Shown: one piece after another, positions 8,938 to 18,198 of the stretch
Layout of the letters: every line of letters begins with the position of its first letter
How positions within the stretch are numbered: position 1 is the first letter of the stretch
NCBI GenBank assembly: GCA_020850225.1
Contig: JADZFD010000024.1
Span: 1 to 57,471, forward strand
Origin: Saprospiraceae bacterium
GTDB taxonomy: Bacteria > Bacteroidota > Bacteroidia > Chitinophagales > Saprospiraceae
Length of the DNA stretch: 57,471 bases
Direction: 5' to 3'
Program-made: the position numbers and the translations under genes
Notes under the pieces: model-generated
Database searches by the model: none
Seen by the model: the letters and a program-made list of their open reading frames with translations, nothing else
Told to the model about the DNA's origin: nothing

Positions 8938-10113
8938 TCAGTCTATATTCAGTATTTTTATTTCAACACGTTGATTGCGTGATCTTCCTGCCTGCGTGCG
9001 GTTGTCGGCAATGGGTTTTTTCTTACCGTATCCTTTAAACTGGACTTTTTCCGGATTTACACCTTTATTAATCAAATATTCAGCGACTGATTTGGCACGG
9101 GCAGTACTGAGTTTATTGCAGTAATCGTCCGAAGGAATATTATTGGTATGGCCACCGATTTCGATAACTATTTTATTGTTGGACATAAGAAATGCGTAAA
9201 TCTCGTCGAGTACATCGTAGGAAGACTTATTGATGGTTGAGCTGTCAGAGGTGAAAAACAGTTTTTTGATTTCAATGGTTTGCCCTTCCTTCAACTTATC
9301 TTTGTGCAGTTCAACCATGACCTTAGGAGTGAATTTTTCAGTGTTTATCTTTGGTTTGGAAGCACTGGCAACCGGACTGGAATCCGTTTTGTTGGTTGCA
9401 GGTCTGGGTTTGTTCGTTTTTTTGTGTGGAGGCAAATTTGTTACAACATCTTTGAGTGGTGCATCACCAGGGCATTGTATTCTTATGATGTCCGAGCTAC
9501 CATCTACCAGTAGATTTCCATTGTAAGGGAATACTACAGGTGTTTTGTAATATACGGAAAAGGTAAGTGAACGTATATCGTTAGCTGGTTTGAATTCAAA
9601 GGTGTTGATTTGCCAGCTGGTATTATTGACAGGCGCTGATTCTGCCAGCAATTCTCTTTCGTCGCAGAATCCATTTCCGCCCCAGATACGCAGTACTGCC
9701 GGTGTGGTGTAGTTGGCTGTTTCGTGCGTGATTCTGCTCATACTGATATAACGTTCAGCTCTGGCAAGGTGGATGGAGAATTTATAGCAATTTCCGGCTT
9801 TGAGGGGTTTCTCCAACCTTGTTGAAACAGATTCGTAGCTGCCATTATCCCTGACTACCATACCCAAATACGTGTTTTTATCAGAAGCAGGCAGATTGTT
9901 TTCCCAGTAACCATTAGGGTGAATATCAGGTGGAGTTTCTACCGGGAAATTAATGGATCCACAGTCAAACCAGCCATTGATACCGGTAAAATCCATTCCT
10001 CCCTGCTGTACCTTACCTTCAAAACTGGGGTTGATTAATCTGATGGTATCCCTTTGGGATATTCCGTAATTAAAGGTCAGCAACAAAGTAATTAACCACA
10101 AAATTTTATTCAT
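8938..10113 (-). CDS. OmpA-family outer-membrane protein with N-terminal beta-sandwich domain
   Basis: 391 residues. Residues 1-19 are a signal peptide (ending in GISQ). Residues about 25-215 form an all-beta domain starting INPSFEG, a motif common in Bacteroidota extracellular jelly-roll domains that precede OmpA. Residues 225-270 are a Pro/Lys/Thr-rich linker. Residues about 278-391 are an OmpA C-terminal peptidoglycan-binding domain (IEIGGHTNNIPSDDYCNKLS, ARAKSVAEYLINKG, GYGKKKPIADN, RNQRVEI). The N-terminal domain replaces the usual beta-barrel, so this protein probably tethers something at the cell envelope to peptidoglycan instead of forming a pore. Monocistronic. Confidence 0.85.
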   Translation of the reverse strand: MNKILWLITLLLTFNYGISQRDTIRLINPSFEGKVQQGGMDFTGINGWFDCGSINFPVETPPDIHPNGYWENNLPASDKNTYLGMVVRDNGSYESVSTRLEKPLKAGNCYKFSIHLARAERYISMSRITHETANYTTPAVLRIWGGNGFCDERELLAESAPVNNTSWQINTFEFKPANDIRSLTFSVYYKTPVVFPYNGNLLVDGSSDIIRIQCPGDAPLKDVVTNLPPHKKTNKPRPATNKTDSSPVASASKPKINTEKFTPKVMVELHKDKLKEGQTIEIKKLFFTSDSSTINKSSYDVLDEIYAFLMSNNKIVIEIGGHTNNIPSDDYCNKLSTARAKSVAEYLINKGVNPEKVQFKGYGKKKPIADNRTQAGRSRNQRVEIKILNID

Positions 10114-10241
10114 TTAACACACAGTTGAATTCCAATATAACTAAACGTATGCAGATATACGTATTGTTTAATATAGTATTGTATTAACGCAAAATTAACG
10201 AAAACCACTGAATATTATAATTGTTTCCCTTTCAAAAACCT

Positions 10242-11528
10242 TTAAAACTGTTTGAATCTTTCGAAGGCTTCCTTTTCCAGTGATTCACGTACGTCGGGGT
10301 GTGCTATGTCTATCAATGCTTTGGCACGTTGTCTCAGATTCTTGCCATACAGATATGCAATACCAAATTCTGTCACGATATAATGAGCATGTGCACGGGT
10401 TGCAACAACGCCGGCACCGGTTTTGAGGTATGGGACGATGCGGGATTCTCCTCTTTTTGTTCTGGAAGGAAGTGCAATAATGGGTTTTCCTCCCTGACTG
10501 ATTGCCGCTCCTCTAAGGAAGTCCATTTGTCCGCCTACACCACTGTACTGATATGTTCCGATTGAATCCGAACAGATTTGTCCCGTTAGGTCAAGTTCAA
10601 TGGCGCTGTTGATAGCTACAACTTTTGGATTTCTGCGGATGACATGCGGATCATTGACATAGTCTATGTCCAGAAATGAAAATACAGGATTATCATCGAC
10701 ATAATCATACAATCGCCTGCTGCCAAGCGCGAAACCGGTAACAATCTTATTAGGGTGTATAGCCTTGTATTTGTTGGTAATGATGTCTTTATCAAACAAA
10801 TCAATGATGCCGTCTGATAGCATTTCGGTATGAATACCCAGATCTTTATGGTTGTTCAGGCTTTTTAATACGGCATCCGGAATAGTACCGATACCCATCT
10901 GGAGTGTGCTCCTGTCTTCAATAATTGAGGCTACATTAGCACCGATTTTAAGTTCATCTTCTGAAGGGTTGTCACCGAATATTCTTTCAAACAAGGGGTC
11001 TTCGCAGTACACCATAGCACTGAACCTTTTAGTGTGAATAATGCCGTCACCATGTGTCCGTGGCACGTTTGGGTTGACCTGAGCAATGATATGTTTGGCT
11101 GTATTGACTGCTGACCGGGCTACATCAACAGATACACCCATCGAGCAGTATCCGTGTTCGTCAGGAGGCGATACCTGAATAATAGCTACATCCAGTGGCA
11201 ATACATTTCTTTTGAAAAGTTCAGGTATTTCACTCAGAAAAATAGGAACATAATCAGCCGTACCTTCATGTACATTTTTTCTGATGGACTCAGATACAAA
11301 CAGGGAGTTGATTTTAAAAGCATGCTGATATTCAGGTTTGTTAACATAAATATCACCCATAACAGTGATAAAAACAAGTTCCACATCTCTCAGTCTGTCT
11401 GCCTGAAGTGACAGATGATATAACATATGAGTTGGTGTTTGGGCACTTCCGTGTATAAAAACCCGGTCACCACTTTTTATCAGTTGTAGCGCCTCACCAG
11501 GAGAGACATAGGATACAGGTAATCGCAT
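10242..11528 (-). CDS. Acetyl-CoA hydrolase/4-hydroxybutyrate CoA-transferase family protein
   Basis: 428 residues from the ATG at 11528 (MRLPVSYVSPGEAL). A longer frame to 11597 would add 23 hydrophobic and basic residues unlike the family, so I reject it. Conserved stretches include GDRVFIHGSAQTP, QVSPPDEHGYCSMGVSVD, LQMGIGTIPDAVL and HTEMLSDGIIDL; Glu235 in the last is the likely residue that forms the glutamyl-CoA intermediate in this family (by analogy). The C-terminal part contains QMDFLRGA and IVPYL. The enzyme moves CoA between short-chain acids, for example acetyl-CoA with butyrate, propionate or 4-hydroxybutyrate; which substrate cannot be read from sequence. Cytoplasmic, single gene. 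Confidence 0.85.
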   Translation of the reverse strand: MRLPVSYVSPGEALQLIKSGDRVFIHGSAQTPTHMLYHLSLQADRLRDVELVFITVMGDIYVNKPEYQHAFKINSLFVSESIRKNVHEGTADYVPIFLSEIPELFKRNVLPLDVAIIQVSPPDEHGYCSMGVSVDVARSAVNTAKHIIAQVNPNVPRTHGDGIIHTKRFSAMVYCEDPLFERIFGDNPSEDELKIGANVASIIEDRSTLQMGIGTIPDAVLKSLNNHKDLGIHTEMLSDGIIDLFDKDIITNKYKAIHPNKIVTGFALGSRRLYDYVDDNPVFSFLDIDYVNDPHVIRRNPKVVAINSAIELDLTGQICSDSIGTYQYSGVGGQMDFLRGAAISQGGKPIIALPSRTKRGESRIVPYLKTGAGVVATRAHAHYIVTEFGIAYLYGKNLRQRAKALIDIAHPDVRESLEKEAFERFKQF

Positions 11529-11633
11529 AATGATTGTTATTTGAATTAAGCCGCAAAAAAAATACTTTATTCTGATTTTCCCAATGATCTGACTCATATT
11601 TGATGGTAATTCAAATCAGACAGTCGCATCGGA

Positions 11634-13121
11634 TTATAACCAGTTTATTTGTTCAGTTTCTATTTTGAATAAGAAGTAATCTGCCATAGTCTGACCGGAG
11701 GGTAATGGTATATATGGAACAGAAACACTACCTGAAGCAGTAAATAATGTGATACTGCACAGGTTATGTTTACGCTGATAAGGCGATTGCTTGATTTTAC
11801 ATCCCTGAATTTTATAAATGGGTAAAATACTCGTTTTCTTTCCCCATTTTCCACCTTTCAGAAAGAATACATCCGTATTATAACCATACCTTATCCTGCG
11901 GTATGCAAGGAACCTTTCAAGTATAAAATATCCGGATATTACGCATGTAATCCATATCATTTGTGTATAGTTGCCGATTAGTAATAAGGTGGAAAGCATC
12001 ACTGCCAAACCGGAAACAATTACGGCAAAACGTATAAACCACTTTTTGTCTGTACCTGTATACTGTACTTCTTCAAAGGCAATTGATCCGAATACCTGGT
12101 CAATGATTTTGTTGATTTGCTGACTCCCGCATCCAGGTATTTTTATGGATTGTTTGGCCGACCATTGATGACCGGAAGCCTGACTTAGATACAGGTCATT
12201 AATACCCAGCCATCCTTTCAATACATTGTTGCTCCAGGATATTAACTGAAGTTTATTGTCAGACACAGATATTTCTTTTTTATTGAAAAGCCCTTTGATA
12301 AGTTTGAAACCATTGCCAGTTCTGAAAAGAATCAGTTCATAATTTATCAGAAATGTCTTTACTACTGAAATAATCAGAGAAATTATGAATAAAAAGATGA
12401 CCAGTGTTATGACAATATTAAAAGTCCAGTTCCATTCAGACACCTCTTCCGGATAGGATTCCATATCGATTCCGACATCCTGTATTTTTTCAAAGATCCA
12501 ATATAAAAAAACAAAAATCAAGCCGGCGGATTTAATATGGTTTTCTGTTATTCCGATTTTTATCAGATCAACTATATCAAGAACAAGAATTTTATCCTGA
12601 GCAGTTGAGCCTTGTACGCTTGAAAAATCGGTATCATCAACGGGATTGGCCAGGGTTTTATGGGACGAAATATAATTTCTTAAAGCATGAGCTCTGGCAT
12701 TTTCAATGGCATGAAAAACGAATTCGGTTTTATCCGATCCGGCAGTTTCTATCTTTAATTGTGTGACATTACATATCTGCTGAATCATATTTTGTTCAAA
12801 ATGAACAGATTGTATCCTGTCAAAAGGAATGGATATTTTGGATTTTCTAAGAATACCTTTATGAACAATCAGCTCATTACCCGATATATAAAAGTAGGTT
12901 TTAAAGTATTGGATAATGGATATTATTAAAGTAAGACAGGATACAGCAATGACAACGAGTAGCAGGTAGGATGGTTTTTGAAGGGATTTGCCTATCAATA
13001 AAATCAGTAACAACGGAAAAATCTGTTTTATTACCAACTGAAATGTCTTCAGAATGATAATAATGATTGCAAAAATGGATTGTCTGTTAGGTACTGAAAA
13101 GTCGTAATTATGCTCCTTCAT
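11634..13121 (-). CDS. Bacterial PH-domain membrane protein, YdbT-like
   Basis: 495 residues from the ATG at 13121; the longer frame begins at TTG (13130). It has several paired membrane segments (about 15-65, 195-255, 365-405) and repeated bPH2 domains after them, visible as YFYISGNELIVHKGILRKSKISIPFDRIQ, NYELILFRTGNGFKLIKG and the C-terminal FFLKGGKWGKK copies. YdbT-type proteins always occur next to a small one-domain partner, here the gene at 13108-13674, whose 3' end this gene overlaps by 14 bp. Translational coupling is likely. In Bacillus the YdbS-YdbT pair has been linked to resistance to certain antimicrobial peptides/bacteriocins; its role here is not known. Confidence 0.8.
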   Translation of the reverse strand: MKEHNYDFSVPNRQSIFAIIIIILKTFQLVIKQIFPLLLILLIGKSLQKPSYLLLVVIAVSCLTLIISIIQYFKTYFYISGNELIVHKGILRKSKISIPFDRIQSVHFEQNMIQQICNVTQLKIETAGSDKTEFVFHAIENARAHALRNYISSHKTLANPVDDTDFSSVQGSTAQDKILVLDIVDLIKIGITENHIKSAGLIFVFLYWIFEKIQDVGIDMESYPEEVSEWNWTFNIVITLVIFLFIISLIISVVKTFLINYELILFRTGNGFKLIKGLFNKKEISVSDNKLQLISWSNNVLKGWLGINDLYLSQASGHQWSAKQSIKIPGCGSQQINKIIDQVFGSIAFEEVQYTGTDKKWFIRFAVIVSGLAVMLSTLLLIGNYTQMIWITCVISGYFILERFLAYRRIRYGYNTDVFFLKGGKWGKKTSILPIYKIQGCKIKQSPYQRKHNLCSITLFTASGSVSVPYIPLPSGQTMADYFLFKIETEQINWL

Positions 13122-13674
13122 CAAGGACAATTTTTTGGGTTATGGTTTCCTTGAGAATCAGAGCAGTATCATAAGAAAGACCGTTAACAATCAGGTCACT
13201 TGAGCTGCCGCCGGCAGTATACAGAAGCAGATTGCCAAGCCCAAAATACCTGTCTATCGGTCCCTGTTGTATTTCGCAATGCTGCACTCTTTTAAAAGGG
13301 ACGATAACGATAGATCTGAAAAATACGCCCGATTGATATAAAATATCCTTTTCTCGCAATGCATATCCTTCATAATCATAGCTTTTGAATACATAAAATA
13401 TTGATACAGAAAACAAAATCAACCATAGTGTACAGGCTAATACATACCAGATAACAGATATATGAAATTGGCTGGCATATAGAATAGCTGCGAAAAGTAT
13501 CATTAACATCACTGTGAAAAACAACACTGTAGAAATCAGTTGAGACTTTTTGAATCTGGAATCCAATTTTTCAAAGACTACTTGCTGAACAGCAGGAAGG
13601 GATTCAGTTGTCATTTGTTTGTTACTAAATGATGTCATTGTTTCTGAATAGTTAATATTCATGTAAAAATACAT
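13108..13674 (-). CDS. Bacterial PH-domain membrane protein, YdbS-like
   Basis: 188 residues from the first ATG (13674); ATGs at 13662 and 13638 (MTSFSNKQM) are alternative starts and I cannot decide. Two transmembrane helices around residues 47-90 are followed by one bPH2 domain (YALREKDILYQSGVFFRSIVIVPFKRVQHCEIQQGPIDRYFGLGNLLLYTAGG), the typical YdbS arrangement. It is the upstream half of an overlapping two-gene unit with the YdbT-like gene. Confidence 0.8.
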   Translation of the reverse strand: MYFYMNINYSETMTSFSNKQMTTESLPAVQQVVFEKLDSRFKKSQLISTVLFFTVMLMILFAAILYASQFHISVIWYVLACTLWLILFSVSIFYVFKSYDYEGYALREKDILYQSGVFFRSIVIVPFKRVQHCEIQQGPIDRYFGLGNLLLYTAGGSSSDLIVNGLSYDTALILKETITQKIVLDEGA

Positions 13675-13785
13675 TTATTTTTTGTATATATAAATTATCC
13701 ATTTTAATAAATATCACGTCGTGTTTAAACTCTTAAACCTGACGGATTGTTTAGTATACTATTAATTTAATCGATACAGAACCCA

Positions 13786-14283
13786 ATGATACAATTTGTA
13801 AAGTTACTCATTATAATTGGCATTTTTACTACAAGTTGCAGAGGACAGGCCAAAAATACAGTTAAAATCAATATGGAAAATAGTACATTTTCTGTTCAGA
13901 AAACAGACAAGGAGTGGAAAGAATCACTTAGCCCGGAGCAGTATCATGTTCTCAGGGAAAAAGGAACTGAGCGTCCCAATACCGGAAAATACAATCTATT
14001 TTTTGATAAAGGTACCTATTTTTGTGCTGGGTGTGGTCAGGCATTATTCACGAGTGACAGTAAATTCAGGAGTAGTTGTGGATGGCCAAGTTTTGATTCA
14101 GAAATCAGAGAAGGCAATATTAAATATGTTAAAGACAGCAGTTTTGGGATGGAACGCGTAGAAATTGTTTGTTCCAAATGTGGCGGACATTTAGGCCATG
14201 TTTTTGATGACGGGCCTACTTCTACCGGCTTACGTTATTGTGTTAATTCTCTTTCTGTAGAATTTAAGCAAGCTGATAAATAG
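13786..14283 (+). CDS. msrB: Peptide-methionine (R)-S-oxide reductase, lipoprotein form
   Basis: 165 residues. The N-terminus is a lipoprotein signal with a lipobox ending at Cys18 (FTTSC), so this copy is predicted to work in the periplasm on oxidised envelope proteins. The rest is a complete MsrB domain: zinc cysteines Cys80/Cys83 (CAGC) and Cys129/Cys132 (CSKC), SCGWPSF with possible resolving Cys98, GHVFDDGP, and catalytic Cys152 in RYCVNS. It reduces methionine-R-sulfoxide to methionine. No MsrA is fused or adjacent. The likely electron donor is unknown. Start is the only ATG giving a proper lipobox distance. Confidence 0.93.
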   Translation: MIQFVKLLIIIGIFTTSCRGQAKNTVKINMENSTFSVQKTDKEWKESLSPEQYHVLREKGTERPNTGKYNLFFDKGTYFCAGCGQALFTSDSKFRSSCGWPSFDSEIREGNIKYVKDSSFGMERVEIVCSKCGGHLGHVFDDGPTSTGLRYCVNSLSVEFKQADK

Positions 14284-14546
14284 CAAAGCTACAAAGATTA
14301 TACAATTAAATTCATATTTGTTATATTTTGTATCAATATGAATATAATGTATTGCTATTTTCTTAATATTGTGTAAATTGTATTTTTGATTATCTATTTT
14401 AGCATATTAATAGTTTAGAAAATTGATTGTATTTCATGTTTAATAATAACATCAATATCACCAGCTATTTCTATGTTTTATTGTAGCTAAATGATATATT
14501 ACATTTGTATGACACACAGTCGTCGGTGAATTGATAAGAGAGCGGT

Positions 14547-14554
14547 TATCTTTG
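14547..14554 (+). promoter_or_regulatory. -7 element upstream of the HmuY-like gene
   Basis: TATCTTTG at 14547-14554 matches TAnnTTTG and lies 24 bp before the ATG at 14579. No TTG occurs at the expected -33 distance (GTG at 14527 is nearest), so the promoter may depend on an activator or derepression. Confidence 0.45.
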
Positions 14555-14578
14555 CCAAAAATTAAAAATATTAATACA

Positions 14579-15865
14579 ATGAATAGATTTTTTACACTGA
14601 TATTAGTTGGTTTTATATTGATGACGACACAGGTGCAGGCTCAAAGTTATCAGGAGATAAGTTGTGGTAGCAATTATAAGTTTCAGAGCTATGTTCAACT
14701 CGAACAAGGCATTCAGAAACAAGTGAAGAATGATGCCTGGGATATTGCATTTACTGCTTTTGGAACATCTGATGCCGGAATTTTTATAAATGAATCATCT
14801 GAAGGTACATCCGGAGAAAATATTCCACAAACAGAGCTCTACGATACCAAAACGGATGACTTCGGTGCTCCGATTGATGTCAATGCTATCAAAAATAACA
14901 TATATTATAACAGTGAAGCTTCCTGGAACTATGGTGCTTTTAATGAGAACAGAGATTTAAAAAATCCATTCGATTTTGGTTGGGGTGTTTATTCTCCACA
15001 GGGACATACAGTCACAGGAAATAAGGTATATGTATTGAGATTGAGAAGCGGACAGTTTAAAAAGATTAAAATTTTATCTTTTGTCGGATCAACCTATACT
15101 TTTAAATATGCCGATTTAAATGGTGACAACGAAGTTACAAGGACAATAGACAAGAAGACAGATAATTATGGTCAGAAATTGGTATTTTATAGTTTCACAA
15201 CAGACAGTACAGTGGATATTTTACCACAGGGAGGATATGATTTGATGTATGGCAGATATGTATCATGGGCAAAGGATCCGAATGGATCAGTAGAACAATA
15301 CTACAATGTAACAGGAATATTAACAGGACCGGGTATTCAGACAGCCATAGCAAAAGGTGTAAATCCCGAAACGGTTTTGGAAACAGAATATGCAGATAAA
15401 TATTCTCAAAGAATGGATGTGATTGGTTATGACTGGAAGTCATTTTTAGGAACAGGATGGTCAATAGTTCAGGACAGAGCACACTTTCTTAAAATGCCTG
15501 ATAAGACGATCTGGAAGGTAGTTTTGATTGACTTTGAAGGTAGTGCTACAGGTAACGCTGTGATTCAGAAAACCAAATTGGGAACATCGGCAATTACCGA
15601 AATTCAGGGTGTTGAAGCAGGAATTTTCCCCAACCCGGTAAATGATAAATTATACATCTCCCTGGATGTTCAGGATGTAATCATACCAACCCTTCAGGCA
15701 GTGGTTACTGATATACATGGAAAAAATATAGAATCAATACAATTGAATACAACGAATGGATTGAATGTTTTTGAAGTAAATACAAATGCGTATAAAGCAG
15801 GTACATATATACTTCGAATTACAAATGGCAGACAAGCCATAGTACATAAATTTGTCAGGTTATAA
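14579..15865 (+). CDS. HmuY-like secreted protein with T9SS type A sorting domain
   Basis: 428 residues from the ATG at 14579 (MNRFFTLILVGFILM). The longer frame starts with TTG upstream of the -7 element and would bury the signal peptide. Signal peptide ends at about residue 22 (VQAQ). Residues about 25-330 show a HmuY-type pattern: VKNDAWDIAFTAFG, later GGYDLMYGRYVSWAKDP and VIGYDWKSFLG. HmuY of Porphyromonas gingivalis binds haem and hands it to the TonB-dependent receptor HmuR. Residues about 350-428 (GIFPNPVNDKLYIS onward) are a T9SS sorting domain, which classic HmuY lipoproteins do not have. The next gene, 32 bp downstream, is a TonB-dependent receptor, so a haem or metal-chelate uptake role is plausible. 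Ligand residues are not identifiable by eye. Confidence 0.75.
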   Translation: MNRFFTLILVGFILMTTQVQAQSYQEISCGSNYKFQSYVQLEQGIQKQVKNDAWDIAFTAFGTSDAGIFINESSEGTSGENIPQTELYDTKTDDFGAPIDVNAIKNNIYYNSEASWNYGAFNENRDLKNPFDFGWGVYSPQGHTVTGNKVYVLRLRSGQFKKIKILSFVGSTYTFKYADLNGDNEVTRTIDKKTDNYGQKLVFYSFTTDSTVDILPQGGYDLMYGRYVSWAKDPNGSVEQYYNVTGILTGPGIQTAIAKGVNPETVLETEYADKYSQRMDVIGYDWKSFLGTGWSIVQDRAHFLKMPDKTIWKVVLIDFEGSATGNAVIQKTKLGTSAITEIQGVEAGIFPNPVNDKLYISLDVQDVIIPTLQAVVTDIHGKNIESIQLNTTNGLNVFEVNTNAYKAGTYILRITNGRQAIVHKFVRL

Positions 15866-15885
15866 TTTTTTATTAAATTAGGGTA

Positions 15886-15891
15886 GAGGAG
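15886..15891 (+). promoter_or_regulatory. Shine-Dalgarno-like site of the TonB-dependent receptor gene
   Basis: GAGGAG lies 6 bp before the ATG at 15898. Clear Shine-Dalgarno sequences are uncommon in this window. It favours 15898 over the TTG at 15895 as the start. Confidence 0.5.
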
Positions 15892-15897
15892 TAATTG

Positions 15898-17928
15898 ATG
15901 CGTAGTATAAGTTTTATTTGCAGGGTTGTTATGATGACCGGATTAGTATTTGTATTGATACAACAAGGTTTATGTGTTCAATCTGACACATTGGATGTTG
16001 ACCAATACCTTGATCAGGTTGTCATAACAGCCCAGTTTACTCCTACCGATACAAGGCAAACAGTTAACTCGGTTAAGATTCTGAACCGTAAAACGATAGA
16101 GCAGCGGTCTTTGGTTAGTTTTCAGGAATTATTGCAGACAGAAACAAATATCCGGGTGTCACAGGATCCGATTTTAGGAAGCGTGCTGAGTATCAACGCA
16201 CTGAAGGGAGAAAACCTCAAGATCCTTATCGATGGTGTACCGGTAATAGGTCGTATGAATGGTAATGTCGATGCAGGTCAACTCCCCTTAAATGCTATTC
16301 AGAAAGTTGAAATCATCGAAGGTGCACAATCTTTGCTGTATGGTTCTGATGCATCCGGAGGTGTCATCAATATCATAACCAGAAAAAACCAGGCAAAAAA
16401 AATTGATTCAGAAGTGACTGGTCAGTATGAAAATAACGGATTCCGGCAGGCTACGGCTAGTTTAGGTTACGCTGCCGGCAAATGGATAGTACAGGCAAAT
16501 GGCAATATTCAGGATTTCCAGCCTTCAAGAGATTCAACCATGGGCAGGGATCAGCTTTGGAACCCTAAAATGCAAAAATCTGCACGTGGTATGGTTCGGT
16601 TTACACCGGATGAGACCACAGATTTCAGGCTGACCAGCCAGATTCTCAATGAAAAGATTGATAATCTTGGGGAGTTGAAACGACCGCAGTTTAAGCCTTA
16701 TGCCTTTGATGATTATTATATTACAGATAAGTTTGATGTAAGCCTGCATGGTGAAAAATGGACTAACAAGAAACGCTTGATTCAGGCTACTGTAGGATGG
16801 AATACATTCTACAGAATCAAAAATTCCTACAGGCATGATTTCGATAATAATTATGATGAGTTACTCGAAGGATTACAGGATACTTCCTCTTCAAAAGGAT
16901 TGTTAGCCAGGTTAACACTTGCCAGTGATAAACCATCTGATAAAATTGGCTATCTGCTAGGTGTAGAGAATTATTATGAAATAGCTACAGGCACACGGCT
17001 TGAAGATACAACATTATCAGCATCAGGCAGAGCATATTCCAATGATCTGGGTGTATTTGGAAGTGCTAAGTGGCGGGTTTCACACCACTGGACATTACAA
17101 TCCGGAGTCAGATGGACCAATAATCTGAGATATGGGTCAGCCTTTACGCCATCAACATGGGTACATTGGCAACCTGAACTTCCTGTTCAGTGGAGAATGT
17201 CATGGGCATACGGATTTCGTTCACCTGCTATAAAGGAATTATATTTTTCATTTGTGGATGTCAATCACTATGTCAAGGGAAACCCTGATCTGAATCCCGA
17301 AAAATCAATCAATCTGAGAAGTGAGTTTACATGGAATACCTATACTGCGCGCGATTTAAATGTGGTAACAACTATTACAGGATTTTATAACCATATAGAT
17401 GATAAGATTATCCTGACAGCTTTAGGCCCTGTACATTATGAATACCAGAATGTTGATAAGTTCATCACCCTTGGAGGAGGTATTGGTGTAGAAGTAAAGT
17501 TTCAGGATTGGTTAAGGTTGCGGTCGGATTGGGTGAATACCGGATTTAACAATACAAATGGTAGTACTGAAGAGACTAAAAACGACCTTCTTTGGTCTGT
17601 GGATATGACCAATGACCTGACAATTAGCATTTTAGATGGATATCTGACCTGGAGTATCTGGCATAAACTGACAGGTAAAACGCCTTACTTTTTTAATCAG
17701 GATGGCAAAATCCTTCAAGGAAGTACTGATCAGTGGAACCTCCTGAATACTGGTTTGTCAACACAACTGTTCAATAATAAGATACGCTTGAATGCAGGCA
17801 TAAAAAACATCTTTGACATCCGCGAATTGAAAATCAATAATCTCAATGGCATCCACATAGAAGCCAGCAATCAACAGGGCCTGCACTGGGGACGTACGAT
17901 GTATGTCGGTATGGCTGTTAAATTTTGA
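15898..17928 (+). CDS. TonB-dependent outer-membrane receptor (HmuR/FepA/BtuB-like)
   Basis: 676 residues. Signal peptide to about residue 27. A TonB box-like segment (DQVVITAQ) is near residues 40-47. The plug domain spans about 45-155 (SVKILNRKTIEQRS, LKILIDGVPVIGRMNGNVDAGQLPLNAIQKVEIIEGAQSLLYGSDASGGVINIITRK region). The remaining 22-strand barrel ends in MAVKF, with the terminal Phe required for BAM recognition. It lacks the N-terminal CarboxypepD_reg domain of SusC proteins, which points to haem, siderophore or cobalamin rather than glycan import. It is the second gene of a likely operon with the HmuY-like protein. Size is normal for the family. Confidence 0.9.
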   Translation: MRSISFICRVVMMTGLVFVLIQQGLCVQSDTLDVDQYLDQVVITAQFTPTDTRQTVNSVKILNRKTIEQRSLVSFQELLQTETNIRVSQDPILGSVLSINALKGENLKILIDGVPVIGRMNGNVDAGQLPLNAIQKVEIIEGAQSLLYGSDASGGVINIITRKNQAKKIDSEVTGQYENNGFRQATASLGYAAGKWIVQANGNIQDFQPSRDSTMGRDQLWNPKMQKSARGMVRFTPDETTDFRLTSQILNEKIDNLGELKRPQFKPYAFDDYYITDKFDVSLHGEKWTNKKRLIQATVGWNTFYRIKNSYRHDFDNNYDELLEGLQDTSSSKGLLARLTLASDKPSDKIGYLLGVENYYEIATGTRLEDTTLSASGRAYSNDLGVFGSAKWRVSHHWTLQSGVRWTNNLRYGSAFTPSTWVHWQPELPVQWRMSWAYGFRSPAIKELYFSFVDVNHYVKGNPDLNPEKSINLRSEFTWNTYTARDLNVVTTITGFYNHIDDKIILTALGPVHYEYQNVDKFITLGGGIGVEVKFQDWLRLRSDWVNTGFNNTNGSTEETKNDLLWSVDMTNDLTISILDGYLTWSIWHKLTGKTPYFFNQDGKILQGSTDQWNLLNTGLSTQLFNNKIRLNAGIKNIFDIRELKINNLNGIHIEASNQQGLHWGRTMYVGMAVKF

Positions 17929-18164
17929 TTGCCACAATTTCAATTTATTTTTTGTAATTTTTCTGGAAGGTGATTTTTCGTCATTACGATTTGAACGATA
18001 TATTATCGTATAATTTTCGGACAATATATATATATATGAATTTATATAAAGTATTAACTGATTGGTGTGTTTTATATTCAGAGTAAAATATATCTTCATT
18101 TCATTAATATTTCTTTTTCTCTAAAATTACTGACATTTTGTCACACGATGTAGTATTAAAATCG

Positions 18165-18172
18165 TAATTTTG
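18165..18172 (+). promoter_or_regulatory. -7 element upstream of miaB
   Basis: TAATTTTG matches TAnnTTTG and lies 26 bp before the ATG at 18199. The nearest TTG is 24 bp upstream (18138-18140), longer than the usual spacer. The position argues for translation from the ATG at 18199. Confidence 0.4.
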
Positions 18173-18198
18173 CGTACTAAAAAAATTATTTGACTAAA

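Noticed and set aside
11529-11597. N-terminal extension of the CoA-transferase
   Set aside because: The extra residues are hydrophobic and not family-like; the ATG at 11528 begins exactly where family similarity begins.
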